A DNA stretch of 64,000 nt from Seminavis robusta (GCA_903772945.1 CAICTM010000066.1:1-64000); one strand, 5' to 3'. Counted from the first letter of the stretch, positions 41,463 through 53,298 are shown. Translations and numbers: made by a program. The notes: a model not told the origin generated them from the letters alone.

Positions 41463-44009
41463 ATGATAAACCGCAAACAAGCACCAGGAGGCTTTTGGTG
41501 TGCACTTCTTCTCTTCGGGTTGGCAGTCGCGATTCCAAGGAACGTTGCAGCGATTGAGACGCCCTTCGGCTTGGATGGTAGTGTTGATACAAGGAAGGTT
41601 CCAAGCAGACGCCATTTAGCCAAAGATAAGAAGGAATCGACTGTTATTGGGACAAACCCTTTGGAACAACAAGCCCTGGAGCTCTTCTACGCCGCCACGG
41701 GTTTGGCTTTGCCGGTATGGTTCAGCGATCAAAATCACTTGGGTGACAACGCGTATGACTACTGCTCCTTCCATGGTATCCACTGCTCGTCGAAACGTCA
41801 GGAGGAGGACGAAACGCAGCCTTTTCTGATCGAAGGCATTTCTCTAAAGAATACAGGGCTAGTAGGAACTCTACCGGATGATCTCTTTGAGCATCTTCCT
41901 CTTCTAAAAACAATCAATCTTTCATCGAATTCGCTCGGAGGACGCATTCCACAGTCCTTGATGAATCTGCGAGAGTTGAAGCATGTGGACCTTTCCGAGA
42001 ACAAGTTCACGGGGCCTCTGCCTTTCTTTAGCCCAAAGAAGTCCAAGCTCTCGAAACTAAAGCTGCAAAAGAATAGGTTCAAAGGCAGTATTTCCCCCGA
42101 AGCACTTTGTCCTCTACAAAAGTTGAAGGTCGTTGACATTTCTGGCAACCGAGGCCTTCGTGGCTCGCTGCCTGAGTGCATGAACGACTTGAATGACTTG
42201 GATACACTCCTTCTTGATGGTGTCGGGCTGACCGGGACCATACCCTCAGCGCTGTGCAGCTCTGACCGTCCCATGAATGGTCTAGACCCCAACGAATTTG
42301 GTTGCGACGCCATTGCTTGCAGCATGGGAAGCTTTGAACCAACGATCGGGAGGCAGCGGGATGCCCAAACTCCTTGCCAGCCCTGCCCCTCAAATCTTGT
42401 ACTCGGGGCTTTAACGTGCTCCGACGAGCCTACCGGTAGTCCAACGAACAATCCAACAAGCAAGCCATCAACGCTACCCACGGCGATACCCTCACCAACC
42501 CCGTCCACTTTGCCTTCATGGTCGCCGACTCGTCAGACACCCAGTCCTACCAAGCGAGATACGGCTTCGCCCACCATGCATCCGACGACGAGCAAACCCT
42601 CAGTCTACCCAACGATCGTCGCCTCACCACCCCCGTCCACTGTGCCTTCATGGTCACCGACTTTGCAAACATCCAGCCCCACCATTAACCCAACAATCAA
42701 TACTGCGTTGCCGACGGGAGCCCCATCAATCGAATCCTCGGCAAACCCAACAACGATAGTACCCTCCTCAATGCCTCTAGTCGAAACGAACACAACACAT
42801 GCCCCATCAACGGACGGCGGCCAAGCTTGGGATCAAACGATGGACATCGAGATTGTTTTGGTCGGCATTGCTCGCCTTTTGGAGGACGACGAAGCAAAGT
42901 TGATGGAGCGCATCATCAAGGATTTTCTCGAAGAGCAACAAACTCTGGTAACGATCCTTCGAGTGGCCTTGACTTACCAGCGCATTGGACCCCAATTGGA
43001 AGCCAGCCACCTGTCGCTTCTTCAGCGTCGACGCAATCTTCGCTTTCTGCAGTCCGAGTCTTCTTGGCTTCCGACAGCCCTGACCATGTCCGCAACGGTA
43101 CTTCTTGGAAGATCGGTTTCTTTGGAGCAAGCTGTGCACGATCTGGCAGCTCTGTGGGACGAGAACATTGCAGACTTGGACAGACTCGCCAGGGACACAT
43201 TCGATGTTTCTAGCTTATTCGATGCTCCAACGAGATCGGAGAATGCGTCGACGACCAACGTGGCAGTAACGGAGAGTACTCCCGGAATCCACCATGTTGG
43301 TACCGAAACACTGGGAGATTCTCATGAGCCTAGGTTTACTCTTTTGTTGTTGGCATTGGCTCTCGCCTCAGTTGCAGTGTTTTCTGTAACAGTGCTACAT
43401 GTTGTGCGGTGTCATCGCAACGGGTTTAAACTACCGGAACGGCGCGATGCAACCCTGGAAGGTCCCTGCCCACCCAACAGTGGCGACAACAGCAGCAGCA
43501 CGTCTACCCCTCCCGGGAACACCAACAGAAACGGCACTTCTGAAAACAGCGATGAACGAGATGAGGTGATGGCAGACATTGACATTCGTTCTGCCTTCAG
43601 CTGTTGGAAGCACTGGGATAGCTTCAATGGTGCCGTGTCAGAAGAATCTGACAGCGGCTGGAACTCTGGGTCTGGATCTGGGAGCGTTCAAGATGCGTAT
43701 ATACATGTGGACTCAAGTAGCATTGCAAATAGCAGTTTCCGGCGCTCAAAGGGACTGTTGGATCCCTACAACGCGGATGATGTTTGGAGTGTTGCCCCTG
43801 ACGAACTCCTCTGCCCATCTGAGGGCGACCGTAGCGAAGCAAGCTCAAATGTACCGGTAGGAGGTGCAACAGTGCTCAAGCTTCAAAAGATCATCAGTGA
43901 CTCCGTCGACGCACTTGCCGCCCAAGACGAAGCTGGCGGACTCCTCCCTCCAGCAAATGCCCCTGTGCCAGAAGCAGACGACGATATCCATACCAGTGGT
44001 GCTACTTAG
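41463..44009 (+). CDS. LRR receptor-like membrane protein with S-P-T-rich stalk
   Basis: A single-exon frame of 848 residues from ATG 41463; an ATG 13 codons upstream would bury the signal peptide. Domain order: signal peptide (FWCALLLFGLAVAIPRNVAA); an LRR N-cap with Trp/Cys (LYAATGL, DYCSFHGIHC); about four to five plant-type LRRs (LLKTINLSSNSLGGRIPQSL, LKHVDLSENKFTGPLP, LKVVDISGNRGLRGSLPE, LDTLLLDGVGLTGTIP); a Cys-rich cap; a stalk of S-P-T-x-x-P-T repeats; and a membrane-proximal helical domain (about residues 460-580). A transmembrane helix (FTLLLLALALASVAVFSVTVL) and a long acidic Ser-rich cytoplasmic tail without a kinase follow. It is likely a cell-surface recognition or adhesion protein. 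It lies tail to tail with the VWD gene, which has the same kind of stalk, 111 bp apart. Confidence 0.88.
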   Translation: MINRKQAPGGFWCALLLFGLAVAIPRNVAAIETPFGLDGSVDTRKVPSRRHLAKDKKESTVIGTNPLEQQALELFYAATGLALPVWFSDQNHLGDNAYDYCSFHGIHCSSKRQEEDETQPFLIEGISLKNTGLVGTLPDDLFEHLPLLKTINLSSNSLGGRIPQSLMNLRELKHVDLSENKFTGPLPFFSPKKSKLSKLKLQKNRFKGSISPEALCPLQKLKVVDISGNRGLRGSLPECMNDLNDLDTLLLDGVGLTGTIPSALCSSDRPMNGLDPNEFGCDAIACSMGSFEPTIGRQRDAQTPCQPCPSNLVLGALTCSDEPTGSPTNNPTSKPSTLPTAIPSPTPSTLPSWSPTRQTPSPTKRDTASPTMHPTTSKPSVYPTIVASPPPSTVPSWSPTLQTSSPTINPTINTALPTGAPSIESSANPTTIVPSSMPLVETNTTHAPSTDGGQAWDQTMDIEIVLVGIARLLEDDEAKLMERIIKDFLEEQQTLVTILRVALTYQRIGPQLEASHLSLLQRRRNLRFLQSESSWLPTALTMSATVLLGRSVSLEQAVHDLAALWDENIADLDRLARDTFDVSSLFDAPTRSENASTTNVAVTESTPGIHHVGTETLGDSHEPRFTLLLLALALASVAVFSVTVLHVVRCHRNGFKLPERRDATLEGPCPPNSGDNSSSTSTPPGNTNRNGTSENSDERDEVMADIDIRSAFSCWKHWDSFNGAVSEESDSGWNSGSGSGSVQDAYIHVDSSSIANSSFRRSKGLLDPYNADDVWSVAPDELLCPSEGDRSEASSNVPVGGATVLKLQKIISDSVDALAAQDEAGGLLPPANAPVPEADDDIHTSGAT

Positions 44010-44120
44010 GGAAGGTCCTACAACTAGATAAGAGCAAACAAATATACTAAAACATTTATCAAATATGCAGCTGGCGTAGATGTAGAATTCTTGTCAGAAT
44101 GAGCGAGCCATGCCTCTGCT

Positions 44121-46914
44121 CTACCAGTCATTGGCAATGGAGGCATCCTGAGTAGCCAAGACATCGAAGACACAGGCCTTGATTTCTTCTGGATCATTCA
44201 AGTGTCCGCAGGCCTTCTCAGCATCAGCTTCGGTCAAGGCAGACTCACCGAGACGTCGTTTTCTCATGCGCATCTGAGTAGCAGATTCCTCAGTATATGC
44301 AGGAGGCATAATGCACTTCTTCCCTACCACGGCTCCCTCATACGAGTGAAATAGCCTGGGTTCAGTGTCAAGAACTTGCCATTCCTGTCCAAACTTGTGA
44401 TTGTTCTTGATGAGAGTCGTGCCATCTCGGCCGAAACGGGCGCCATTGTGATCATAGCTTCCCAAAAGGCCAGTAGCTCCAACAAAATTGTCTGAACCCT
44501 CCCAGTCAAAGTTGACTCGGACAAAGGATTTGAATGTCTTGAAGAAAATCTTTTCCTTTGAGCCCCCCTGCTTCAGATAAATGTGGACTTCCCGGACACT
44601 GGGGCTGTCTTGCTTGTATCGGACCAAGAACCCAGAGATGCTGGTGGTATACCAGTTACCCTCTTCAATGTCAGCCATGAGTTTTCCATTGATCCAGAGC
44701 CATTCATCATTACCAGGGTTGGCCTCAATTTCAAGGGTATCATCGCCAATCAAAATTGCAGCAGTCTCAACAGAGCTCCAGAAATCTTCAATCTTGGTGC
44801 GAACATGGATGTCCATGCCCAATCCTTGCATAAATTGAGGGTTGTGAAGCAAGACAAGATCACACTCTCCATGGAACTGTTGTAAGAATCAGCAGTGAAA
44901 AGTTGAGTTTGCGTTTCGCGTTGGCAGTTGAGGTATGTTGTAGCGACTTACATCATACATGTCTCCTCCAAAGGTCTTGAAATGTGGGTCACCCTGCAAG
45001 TAGCACAGAGCAGCAAGATTAGGATTGAATTCAAAGATTCAAGTATCACCATGTTCAATAGGTACAAGAGACACTCACCTTCACATAAACTTCTTCTGTA
45101 CCACCACTTCGGTCATCCGGTTGGTCTGGGGCTGGTGGGTCTGTTGCTGCCTTGGTTGGACTTCCAGTAGGTGTTTCCGTGGGTGTTCCTGTCGGTGCAC
45201 CTGTTGGGGCACCAGTTTGAGGTCCAGTGGGTGAGGATGTAGGTGATCCTGTTGGGCCGGCTGTTGGACTAGATGTTGGGCCGGACGTTGGGCTCGAGGT
45301 TGGGCTGGATGTTGGAGTATCTGTGGGACTGGGGCTTGGTTCTGTAGTTGGGGCACTGGTGGCAGGCAGATCAGCACATTTGAAGCAGAACTCAACGTGA
45401 CTGATGGCTTTGGCATCACCAACGTCCAGAGAGTATGTTTCGCCCGCTTTTGCTTCCTTGTAGAGGACACCTCCATTGCCTCCCTTCATTTTGATGGTGA
45501 GATCAACACTTGGGGTGATCAAGGCCTTGCGAAATTGATTACCATCGGGTTCAGAACACTGTAATTGAAAGGTTCCAGGATTCTGCAAGCCACTGCATGT
45601 GGCCTCTGCCTTCAACTGAGTGAGCTCCATCTCAGCATTGTTGAAGTCACCAGCATCATTAACATCACACCCATCCATCTTGTAGCCAAAGTCATAGCCA
45701 AAGTCCTTGCAATTCTTGTTCCCGGTAAAACGCTCAGCAGGCAGGCCGCATAGAATGTCGCCTTCGACTTCATCTTCTGGATGCCTTGTAGGATCAACAT
45801 CATGGCCCTCATTTTCCTCCTCGAGAGTCCTCTGTCCAAGAGATGTGTCACCAGAAACAATAGTATCCAAGATACAGTCTCGCTCGAACAGGCACATTTC
45901 CTTGATTGTTTGATTCACATGATCCAGTGATTCATCCAATTCCCTGGAGAGGTCAGCATCGCACCCATTAAGAGGATATTTGAACATGTTTTCATTCTTG
46001 TCATTAATGCACCAGTGTTCGAGGCAGTAAGCTGAAAATGTTGATGGAAGACTTGGTTAGCATCATCTATGGCACAAAGGACAACAGGACTTCGTGCACT
46101 CACCGTTTTGATCAGCAACCGTTCTCGGCACTTTGCCATTGGGGATTTTCTTTCCGTCCCTCTCCATGTATTCATCGGAGGTGTCCCAGTTCGGTGTGCC
46201 AAACAACCCGACAAATTTTTCATTCCTGAGAGAAGTGTTGGGTAGGCAGACACAGACGTTCATGGCACAGCCCCAAGTGTCAAAGTGCCACTTCTTGAAC
46301 TCGAGGTAGACCTTGGACTCTCGAAGGTACAGGTACCTGTATGGTCCAGATCGCATAAAGACACCCCAGCCAAGGTCTTCAAAACCATGGCCTACATTAT
46401 CAGTACCATCACCGGTACCGCTGGTTCCGCCTGAAATGCCGGATCCAGAACCAATGTTTGCCTTCTCCACCTTGTCAAAGAACCATTCCATTTCACACTC
46501 ACCAAGACTTTGAGCGTTGTTCGATCCAGCAAAGACTTCAATGACAGGCTCGCTGTCATAACCAGACTTGAAGACCGTTGATTTGGCCACAGTACCATTG
46601 AAAATCTGGAGCTGTCCTGTGGCAAAGTTGAAAGTACCTTGGCGGAGAGAGTTGATGGAAAAGCGCGCTTGCATTTCAAAATCAGAATCAAGAGACCTGC
46701 TGAGGATGTAGTCGCCACTTCCTTGGCAGTCCGTGTTATGACCATCGTAGGTTGTGAGGTGGGGATCACTTTTTGAACAGGCACACTTGTCGGTTACCCT
46801 GCTGGAAATCAGTTCGAGGTAGAGGGCATGTTCCGCCTGAGTGAGAATCGTTGTTTGACCCAGCACCGGGACAACCGGGACGACAAGGGCGAGAGCACAG
46901 AGGAGTAACTTCAT
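44121..46914 (-). CDS. Secreted protein with two VWD-like domains and an S-P-T stalk, four exons
   Basis: Predicted exons are 46914-46104, 46031-45079, 44993-44952 and 44876-44121; introns are 72, 85 and 75 bp, all GT-AG and frame-preserving. Product: 853 residues. It starts MKLLLCALALVVPVVPVLG (signal peptide; an ATG 12 codons upstream is less likely). A first VWD-like domain begins CACSKSDPHLTTYDG and ends with LFGTPNWDTSDEY. A Cys-rich middle follows (AYCLEHWC across the exon 1-2 join), then S-P-T-x-x-P-T repeats. A second VWD domain starts in a 42-nt micro-exon encoding GDPHFKTFGGDMYD and continues FHGECDLVLLHNP, with GLLGSYDHNGARFGRDGT near its end. The domains suggest an extracellular adhesive or cell-wall protein. 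Missing the micro-exon would remove the G-D-P-H core. Confidence 0.88.
44952..44993 (-). other. 42-nt micro-exon of the VWD gene
   Basis: The exon has an acceptor TTGCAG and donor GTAAGT. It codes exactly 14 residues, the G-D-P-H-x-x-x-x-x-G core of the second VWD domain, and both junctions fall between codons. Confidence 0.8.
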
Positions 46915-47869
46915 GGTTGTGTGAACGGCAAAGCTAAAGGAGAGCAGCACGGTATCAGACCACTTTTGGTTGGGATCCTTTGGAATTGTGGGAAAGTTGC
47001 GTTTTGAGACTCTGGAAAGTATTTTGTGCGAGTCTCTGTGCTGGCATTGGAAATTGGTAGGGCTTCATTTTACTCACTTTTCTTGTACAGTACAGTACTA
47101 CCAAGTACTGTAGCACCAGAGCTACCAGGTACGCCCATTCCACTCCGAGCCGTCGTCACTAGATAGGCCAGCCAATCCAGCCAACACTGGGTCCGCCGAG
47201 GATTTAGGATCTCCATTGGGCATGCTTCAACGTTGTTTTATGTATAATTTTCAACATCCTGTGGTAGATGACTCCTTTTTTAAGAGTGTAAAGAAAATAT
47301 TAATATTAATAAGATGCGGTACAGTACCAGTACCAGGTATCTCAAATCCTGAATGGTGGATAATCTCATGTCTTGTGGGAGGTCATGAAAAGGCCCATCA
47401 AACTTCGTTTGGCCATAACCAAGCAATCAAAGGAACGCGTTGGTACCGTCGATCCAATGGGTTCGCTTGGATTCGATTCATTCCCAGTTGAGTGGACACC
47501 CCATAAGCCAACCATCCACCATCCACGGCGGCCAAGATATGAATGGTGAGGTCGTTGCTCGGTTGATGAAGCTTTCGGCACCATCCACAGGAGACAGCAG
47601 GACGAAGTGATATCCCACTAGGTGGAGTCCAAGACTCCATGTAGCTTGTGAAAACGAGCAAGTACCGGTACCGGTAGGGTACGATAGGCAAACAGGCACA
47701 CCATCCACATTGTAACCCATTGGGACCAACTAATACTAGGTGCAAAACTCAGACTACCTATTATAGCTAGCTTGCAGTCTTGCAGTGACGACAAGGGGCA
47801 GAAGCTGCACTACACCATACAAGAATACCTAGGTATCAAACCAGTTTGTTCTACTGGGGTATGGCTTTC
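46915..47869. other. Intergenic stretch upstream of the VWD gene
   Basis: It contains GTACAGTAC and GTACCGGTACCGGTA words (47095-47100, 47660-47676). No gene was recognised. Confidence 0.4.
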
Positions 47870-48584
47870 CATCACGCCCAGCCCCAGAATGACACAGTCC
47901 TCTCTTCCCTCGAGTTCCGTGACTCCCTCCATCTTTGATATGACTGACCCGTCCTACGGATTTCCAACCCCACTGTGATGGCTGCAAGAAAGAGGCTCGG
48001 TCTCCACCATGCCTTTCCTGCTCCCGCAGTGGACTTCTTCGGTGCCACAATCAAATTGTGCATGAGCGAGCTTGCTGGTTACCCTCTATGTCTTCCTTTC
48101 ATTCCCTCAGCTCCGACAAACCCGCATCACTCTTGGTCGTCTAGCCTTGGCCCCCATAAACTATCCTGCTAGCTAATTCCTCTCATGCTCCTACTCCCTC
48201 TGATCCTGCCATCCAACAAGACTGAGGCGATCTCCTGGTCCACGGCTGGTGGCATTGGGGTACAGATTGTATCTTTGATGTCTCCCTTGTGGATGTTGAA
48301 TCCCCTGGTCGTCGTGATCGCATTATCACTGCCGTGAAGGCACGTTTCCAGCGTGAGAAGCCGGACTCAGTGCACGTGCACAATGCTTGCACTTCAAACC
48401 ATTTGTTGTCCCTGCTGGTGGCCTGTTTGCTGCTGCAGCTACGGCTGTTGCTGCAACAGCTCTAGTACCAACTTTAGACCTAGCTAGTAGAGAACTGATC
48501 CCAGCGATACTGTACACTGTGGTTCGCTCTTACGTTTTCGCCGGGTTGAGCATTGCCCTTGCTAGCTTGCTCAAGCAGCTATGA
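47870..48584 (+). pseudogene. LINE-like (non-LTR) reverse-transcriptase C-terminal remnant
   Basis: In shifting plus-strand frames one reads LSSLEFRDSLHL, then HCDGCKKEARSPPCL, then a G-x-D-C-x-F-D-V block (WGTDCIFDVSLVDVE), then FKPFVVPAGGLFAAAA and YTVVRSYVFAGLSIAL. Their order and spacing match what I remember of the region behind the reverse transcriptase in repeated non-LTR elements of algae and oomycetes: E-F-R-D-A, C-D-G-C, D-C-x-x-D-V-R-V, PFVVSxDGLL, Y-S-x-V-x-G-Y-V-R-A-R-L-S-I-A. The polymerase core is absent and the frame is broken several times. No poly-A tail or target duplication was found. Confidence 0.45.
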
Positions 48585-49446
48585 TGTGCCTCCATACTAG
48601 CTAGTTCTTGTGTTCCTGCTACAACCATAAGTAGGTCCCGGCATTGGGAGAATTTTGATGCGCTTGATCTTTAGCGCTAGTCTTCGTCCCCTTCCCCTTT
48701 CACCATTCACTGCCCTCATTTCTTGCCATCCTTCCCTCCTTTGGTTGGTTTGCTCTCTTGACTTTCTGGCTCACGCCCTTGCACCTGGCCCTGGACCTCT
48801 GTCCACTCTATTCCTCTCTTACACTGTACGGTAGCACCCGACTTTTAGCGCGTGCAAGGATTCGGTTCAGATGGAAGCCTTAGCGCGATCAAGTGGAGAG
48901 ATTGGAGCTTGTTTCCCGTGTTTTGCATCATGCAGCTCTGTCAGCTAAATATACCGGTACAATAGCTCCCTCTAAATCTTTGAAAGATGACGTGTCAGAA
49001 CAAACGAAAGAAGTCAATAGATCTATTCTGTATTAATTCTGATGACGCTGGTAGTCGCAAGTGTTAATTACATTTATTTTTCAATCTTTGTTCAGCAGCT
49101 GTTCAGCAAGGGCAATTTCTCCGGAGCAGTACTAAAGTTGAAATAGTGACGCTTTTGGAGCGACTGAACGACCCTTCGTGCTGGCAAACAACGACATTCG
49201 TGGTCAGTCTCAGCTGTGTCCCATTGGATGGTGCGCCCACTCACTCATTGCTTCTATTCTAGCTAGCGCCGTTGTTCGATTCGATGATTGAAGAAGTGGA
49301 GGTTGGGGCAGTGTAGCTCTCCTCCTTTTAGCTAACAGTTGAAAGCACCTATCTAGCTAGCTGTTATATAGTAGGCAAGCGGGTGTGAGTTGAGTTTGTC
49401 TCTTGTGATAAAGCCGCCAAGGAGGCGAGGCAATCCATCAAAAGAC
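48585..49446. other. Intergenic stretch upstream of the first channel gene
   Basis: 48660-48830 is pyrimidine-rich on the plus strand and may be a further part of the LINE-like debris. CTAGCTAG words occur at 49259 and 49352. The leader and promoter of the first Kir-like gene should lie at the right. Confidence 0.4.
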
Positions 49447-52400
49447 ATGGAAGAAGAAAGCAGCCGAATTCCGACTGCCGATGCGGCTGTGACTGCAACG
49501 ACAGAAGCTGGCAAGGAAGACGACCCACCGCGATTACTCAAGAGAACTGCAAGCTGTGACGACGAGAACGACACGCTGGACGAGAATAGTCATAACGGCA
49601 AGAACAATAATGTGGATGAGAAGAAAGAAGAATCGAGGCACCAATCGGCGCATACTAGTACCGGTACTCACATCCAAATGAATGGCAATGGCTTACCGGA
49701 CTCGGACGATTTGGGTTACAACGATCCGTCTGGGTTGGACGCTCTGGATGCCCTGAATTCGTCGTCGTCGTCGTCGTCGTCTGCTCGAGAGGATCTTCCG
49801 AGTGACCAGAGTCTGGGAAGCGACTTTAGCATGGGAACCGGCGGATACATTGCCGAGGCCGACACGGTCGATAGTGGGAATGTCAATGTCAATAACAAAC
49901 GAATGTACCGGGTGGAAAGTGAGTTGACAGAAGCCAGTAATACACAACACAGCAACGCCGATTCGATTGCCAGTTCCCCCGCAAAACAAGAAGAAGAAGA
50001 AGAAGAAGTTATTCCAAGAAGAACCAGCGACAATACTCCCCCCAAGGTTGAGACTGTAAAGGACGACGATGACGATAGTGACTCGTTCCAGAGCTGCAGC
50101 AGCGCGTTGCTGGAACTTGACGACAGCGACAGCGACAGCAGTGTCATTAGCGAATCCATGAATTTTTCCGATATTGGCCCTCGAAGTCGAATAATAGCAG
50201 ATCCCGGCGGCGGAAGTCGACGAGGAGGCGTACTGTCCCGGAATGAGGCGTCTGGAAACTTGCGTCAAGCTCCTCGTGGTCCAACAAGTAGTAAAAGGAC
50301 TACCAGAAGAGGCACTCGCGGTGGAAGAGGAATGCCCACGAAACCCACAGCCAGACCGGCACCCACTAGAATACCCCGATCAGCGCGAATAGAAACTGCG
50401 AGAGGACTGGGGTCTTCCCTACATTCTAGTTCGAATGATGACACGCCAAAACGTCCCTCATTTCTGCTAAAAAAAGCCGTTTCGGAACGATTCAGCTTCA
50501 AAGCTGACAACGAGGAAGACACCATTTTCAAACCCAGATTCAAGCAAAAGAAATTCCGATCCAGATCGATGGATCTCTCCGGGTCGGGGCGAAGCGACGA
50601 GGGGGGACCACCGATTGTCCGGAGTGCCACCAAAAATAGTTTCACCCGATACTCGGTAGCCTTTGGGGCATCTCGAGAACAAAACTTTTATCAACCTACT
50701 GTCATTCGGAAAAGCCGCAAAATGGATATTCAGACGGGTGCCGAAACCTATCGGGAAGTCATTTGTCAACGCATCATTGATTATCCCGATGCCATGAATC
50801 CAAACGAGCGACGACGGAAAACGGTCCTGCGAACGGGACCGGATATCCACAAACAAGAGTCCATGCATGGGCTGTACCTCGAACCCCAGTACAGGATGCA
50901 TACCAGGATACAGTCGAATGCTGTAAGTCATAATATGTCACGACGACAACAATGTTCCAACAATCCACTGCCAAAATCTCACTCTGTTCGTTTGTCCAAT
51001 CGAATCGTTTGCAACGGTGTTGTTGTGTTAGTTCAAGGAGCAAATACAATCCCAATCGCACGATTTGGAGCCGGGACCTTTGACGAGCTACTTGATTTGG
51101 TCACTGCAATCAAAGTTCATTTGGGTGCTGCTGTCGGAGGCAGTGGCATTCTTGGGAATGGTGTGTTTGTTTGCAGTCGCTATCTATCTTGGTGCTCGGT
51201 TACAACCAGAATGTCTCAGACTACCAAATGGACATAATTTTGAAGAAGGCGGACTCTATTTTATCGATGCGTATTCTCTTTCTTGGACGACGTTTAGTAC
51301 AGTGGTAAGTTGTGGTCAACGAAGGACGCTGAATCCTTGAATCGGGGACAATTTGCCAGATATGTTTTTCAACAGGAAGCTGACAATATGTTTCTTCAGG
51401 GGTACGGTTTGGTGCACCCCGCGGTCCGAACCGAGTCCGACGATATCCAGCTCAGCTGTTCCTTCTTGACAACAATCTCCGCTCTAGAAGCTTTTGTTGG
51501 TGTCTTATTTGCTTCATTTTGCGGGGCTGTCGTTGTTGGAAAAATGACCAGAGCAAAATCAACTGCCAGCGTACAATTCAGCCAGCGTATGATCCTTAGG
51601 TTTGGAACAGGTGTCATGTATACGGAGGACGACGACGACCGGATTGACGACCGGAATGAAAAGCCAGTTTCCAAAGTCGATACCGAACGCGCCTTCTTCC
51701 CGTGTCCTGTCCTGGAATTTCGACTTGCCAATACACTCTTCGGTGATGACACGGGCGAGATTTTGGACGCTAGAATAAGTGTGGTTGGAAGTACTCTGGC
51801 AAACAAGGAACCGGACAATTCCAGTACACGCACTGGCGTCATGGGAACTGTCATGAGCGGTGGACGCCCAAGTTTGGAAATGATAAAGGGGATGGGTCAT
51901 TCCGCGAGTGTGTTTCTCCGCTCCAAAGTCCCGGTACGGTTTGGCGACATTGACCAAACGTGGTCGACGGGTCGCGGTGCCTTCAAATCATCCAGGTCGG
52001 GCTTATCAAGCAGGTCTGTCTTTGCTTCGTCTGGTTATTTGAGTAGGACCAAGAAAAACATCCTATGGTCGTCATCAAAGGGATCACTTGCAAATTCAAC
52101 AACTTCAGCTGATATTGATTCAAGCGAAAAGGTTAACCACGTGCTGAAGAGAGTTTCTACTAAGGGAGCAAGTAAAATCGAGAGCGTGATTGTAAAGAAG
52201 CGACTGTTGAGGACCGCTTCCGGTGAAGCCATGGGGGAGATAACAATACCACAAAAGGCCCCGAAACGAAGGCACGCAATATGTGTCGAAGAAGATCCCA
52301 CTTCGGGGTTGTCGCCGAAGAAACTCTTCTCGGGTTTGAAACTCGAATGCGACACGCATCCTTTCCTCAAACGAGTGTGGACAATTCGCCATGTATTGAA

Positions 52401-53073
52401 CGCAGAGTCTCCGCTGCTGTCCGAAAGGGCCGTCCGTATCATCAGAGACTCCCGCGGTCGCTGGCCCACTGAAATTTGCAATCACACCTTTATCCGCGAA
52501 AACGTTGATTTCCAGCAGCTGATTGTCTCTCTTTCGGGCACAGTGACAGGCACACGCGTGTACGGTCTTCATGTGTACGACTATCGCAACCTGCACGTCG
52601 GATACACCTTTGCTCCCAATCTACGGCGCTCACAACACGGCCGCTTGGAAGTTGATATAGACAGCATCGACAACATACGAGTACAACGAGGGGGTGGAGC
52701 TGAACCGATCGATATTTACGAGTCGAGACCCAATCGAGACGAAAACGCAACCAAAAAAGAGCTTGGTCGTTCGCGCCACACCGGACTGAGAAACCAACTG
52801 CTCAAATATGACCCAGGCGGCAGCTCTGACGCGTTGAGCCCCCAGTCAGACGACGACAGTGTTCCCCTCCAAACTGCTCGAAATGTGCAAAAGATTTCAC
52901 TCGGAAGTCTGAACCGAGGTATTACTGAAGAATGCAGCAGCGACCTCGCTGACAGTTCAATGTTTCACAGTCAGACAGCGCATGGTCGAACTGGACCACT
53001 GATGAACTCCGATCCAGGGATGCCAATTTTCGACGACAGGCGAGCGGCTGCTAGGCGCAACTCAGTCGACTGA
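49447..53073 (+). CDS. Inward-rectifier-type (Kir) potassium channel, first tandem copy, three exons
   Basis: Exons are 49447-50922, 51032-51304 and 51400-53073; the product has 1,140 residues, far longer than animal Kir (about 400). Residues 1-420 are disordered, acidic, Ser- and Arg-rich. At about 421-460 comes the module shared by all three copies (SRKMDIQTGAETYREV, then MNPNERRRK). Membrane part: M1 about 521-547 (FIWVLLSEAVAFLGMVCLFA), pore helix SLSWTTFS, filter TVGYG (582-586), and M2 (EAFVGVLFASFCGAVVVGKM) running into the Kir hallmark K-x-x-R-A-K-x-x-A-S-V-Q-F-S. Extracellular cysteines in PECLRLP and QLSCSF match the Kir disulfide pair. The cytoplasmic IRK domain has VLEFRLANTLFG, then about 200 inserted residues, then HPFLKRVWTIRHVLNAESPL and QQLIVSLSGT. 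A tetrameric K+ channel is inferred. Confidence 0.9.
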
Positions 53074-53298
53074 TGTGGTTCTTTGTTTGGGTTGGGTAGA
53101 TTCTTTTGGGGATTCTTTTGCTGGTTGACGGCTTCGCACCACCTGTACTTTTGTGGTACTCCTTGGGGAGTCTATGAAAGGCACTGAGCAGTCTGTTGCG
53201 GTGTGATTTGGTGGATTCGTATTGGCTAGTCCTTAACAATAAGGGTTCAAAAGCCAGTTTGCTACCATGGCATTTCTGTTACTGTAGACAAAGTTGAC
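53074..53298. other. Spacer between convergent channel and carrier genes
   Basis: This 225-bp spacer carries the 3' ends of the first channel gene (+) and the carrier gene (-). No gene was seen. Confidence 0.5.

Noticed and set aside
48387-48584. Alanine-rich small membrane protein
   Set aside because: Its blocks match the end of the LINE-like remnant in order and spacing, so it is better explained as debris.
50923-51031. Read-through of the first channel's exon 1 into its intron as a longer separate protein
   Set aside because: The read-through loses M1 and the filter, while splicing at GTAAGT/TTAG restores the frame shared with the other two copies.
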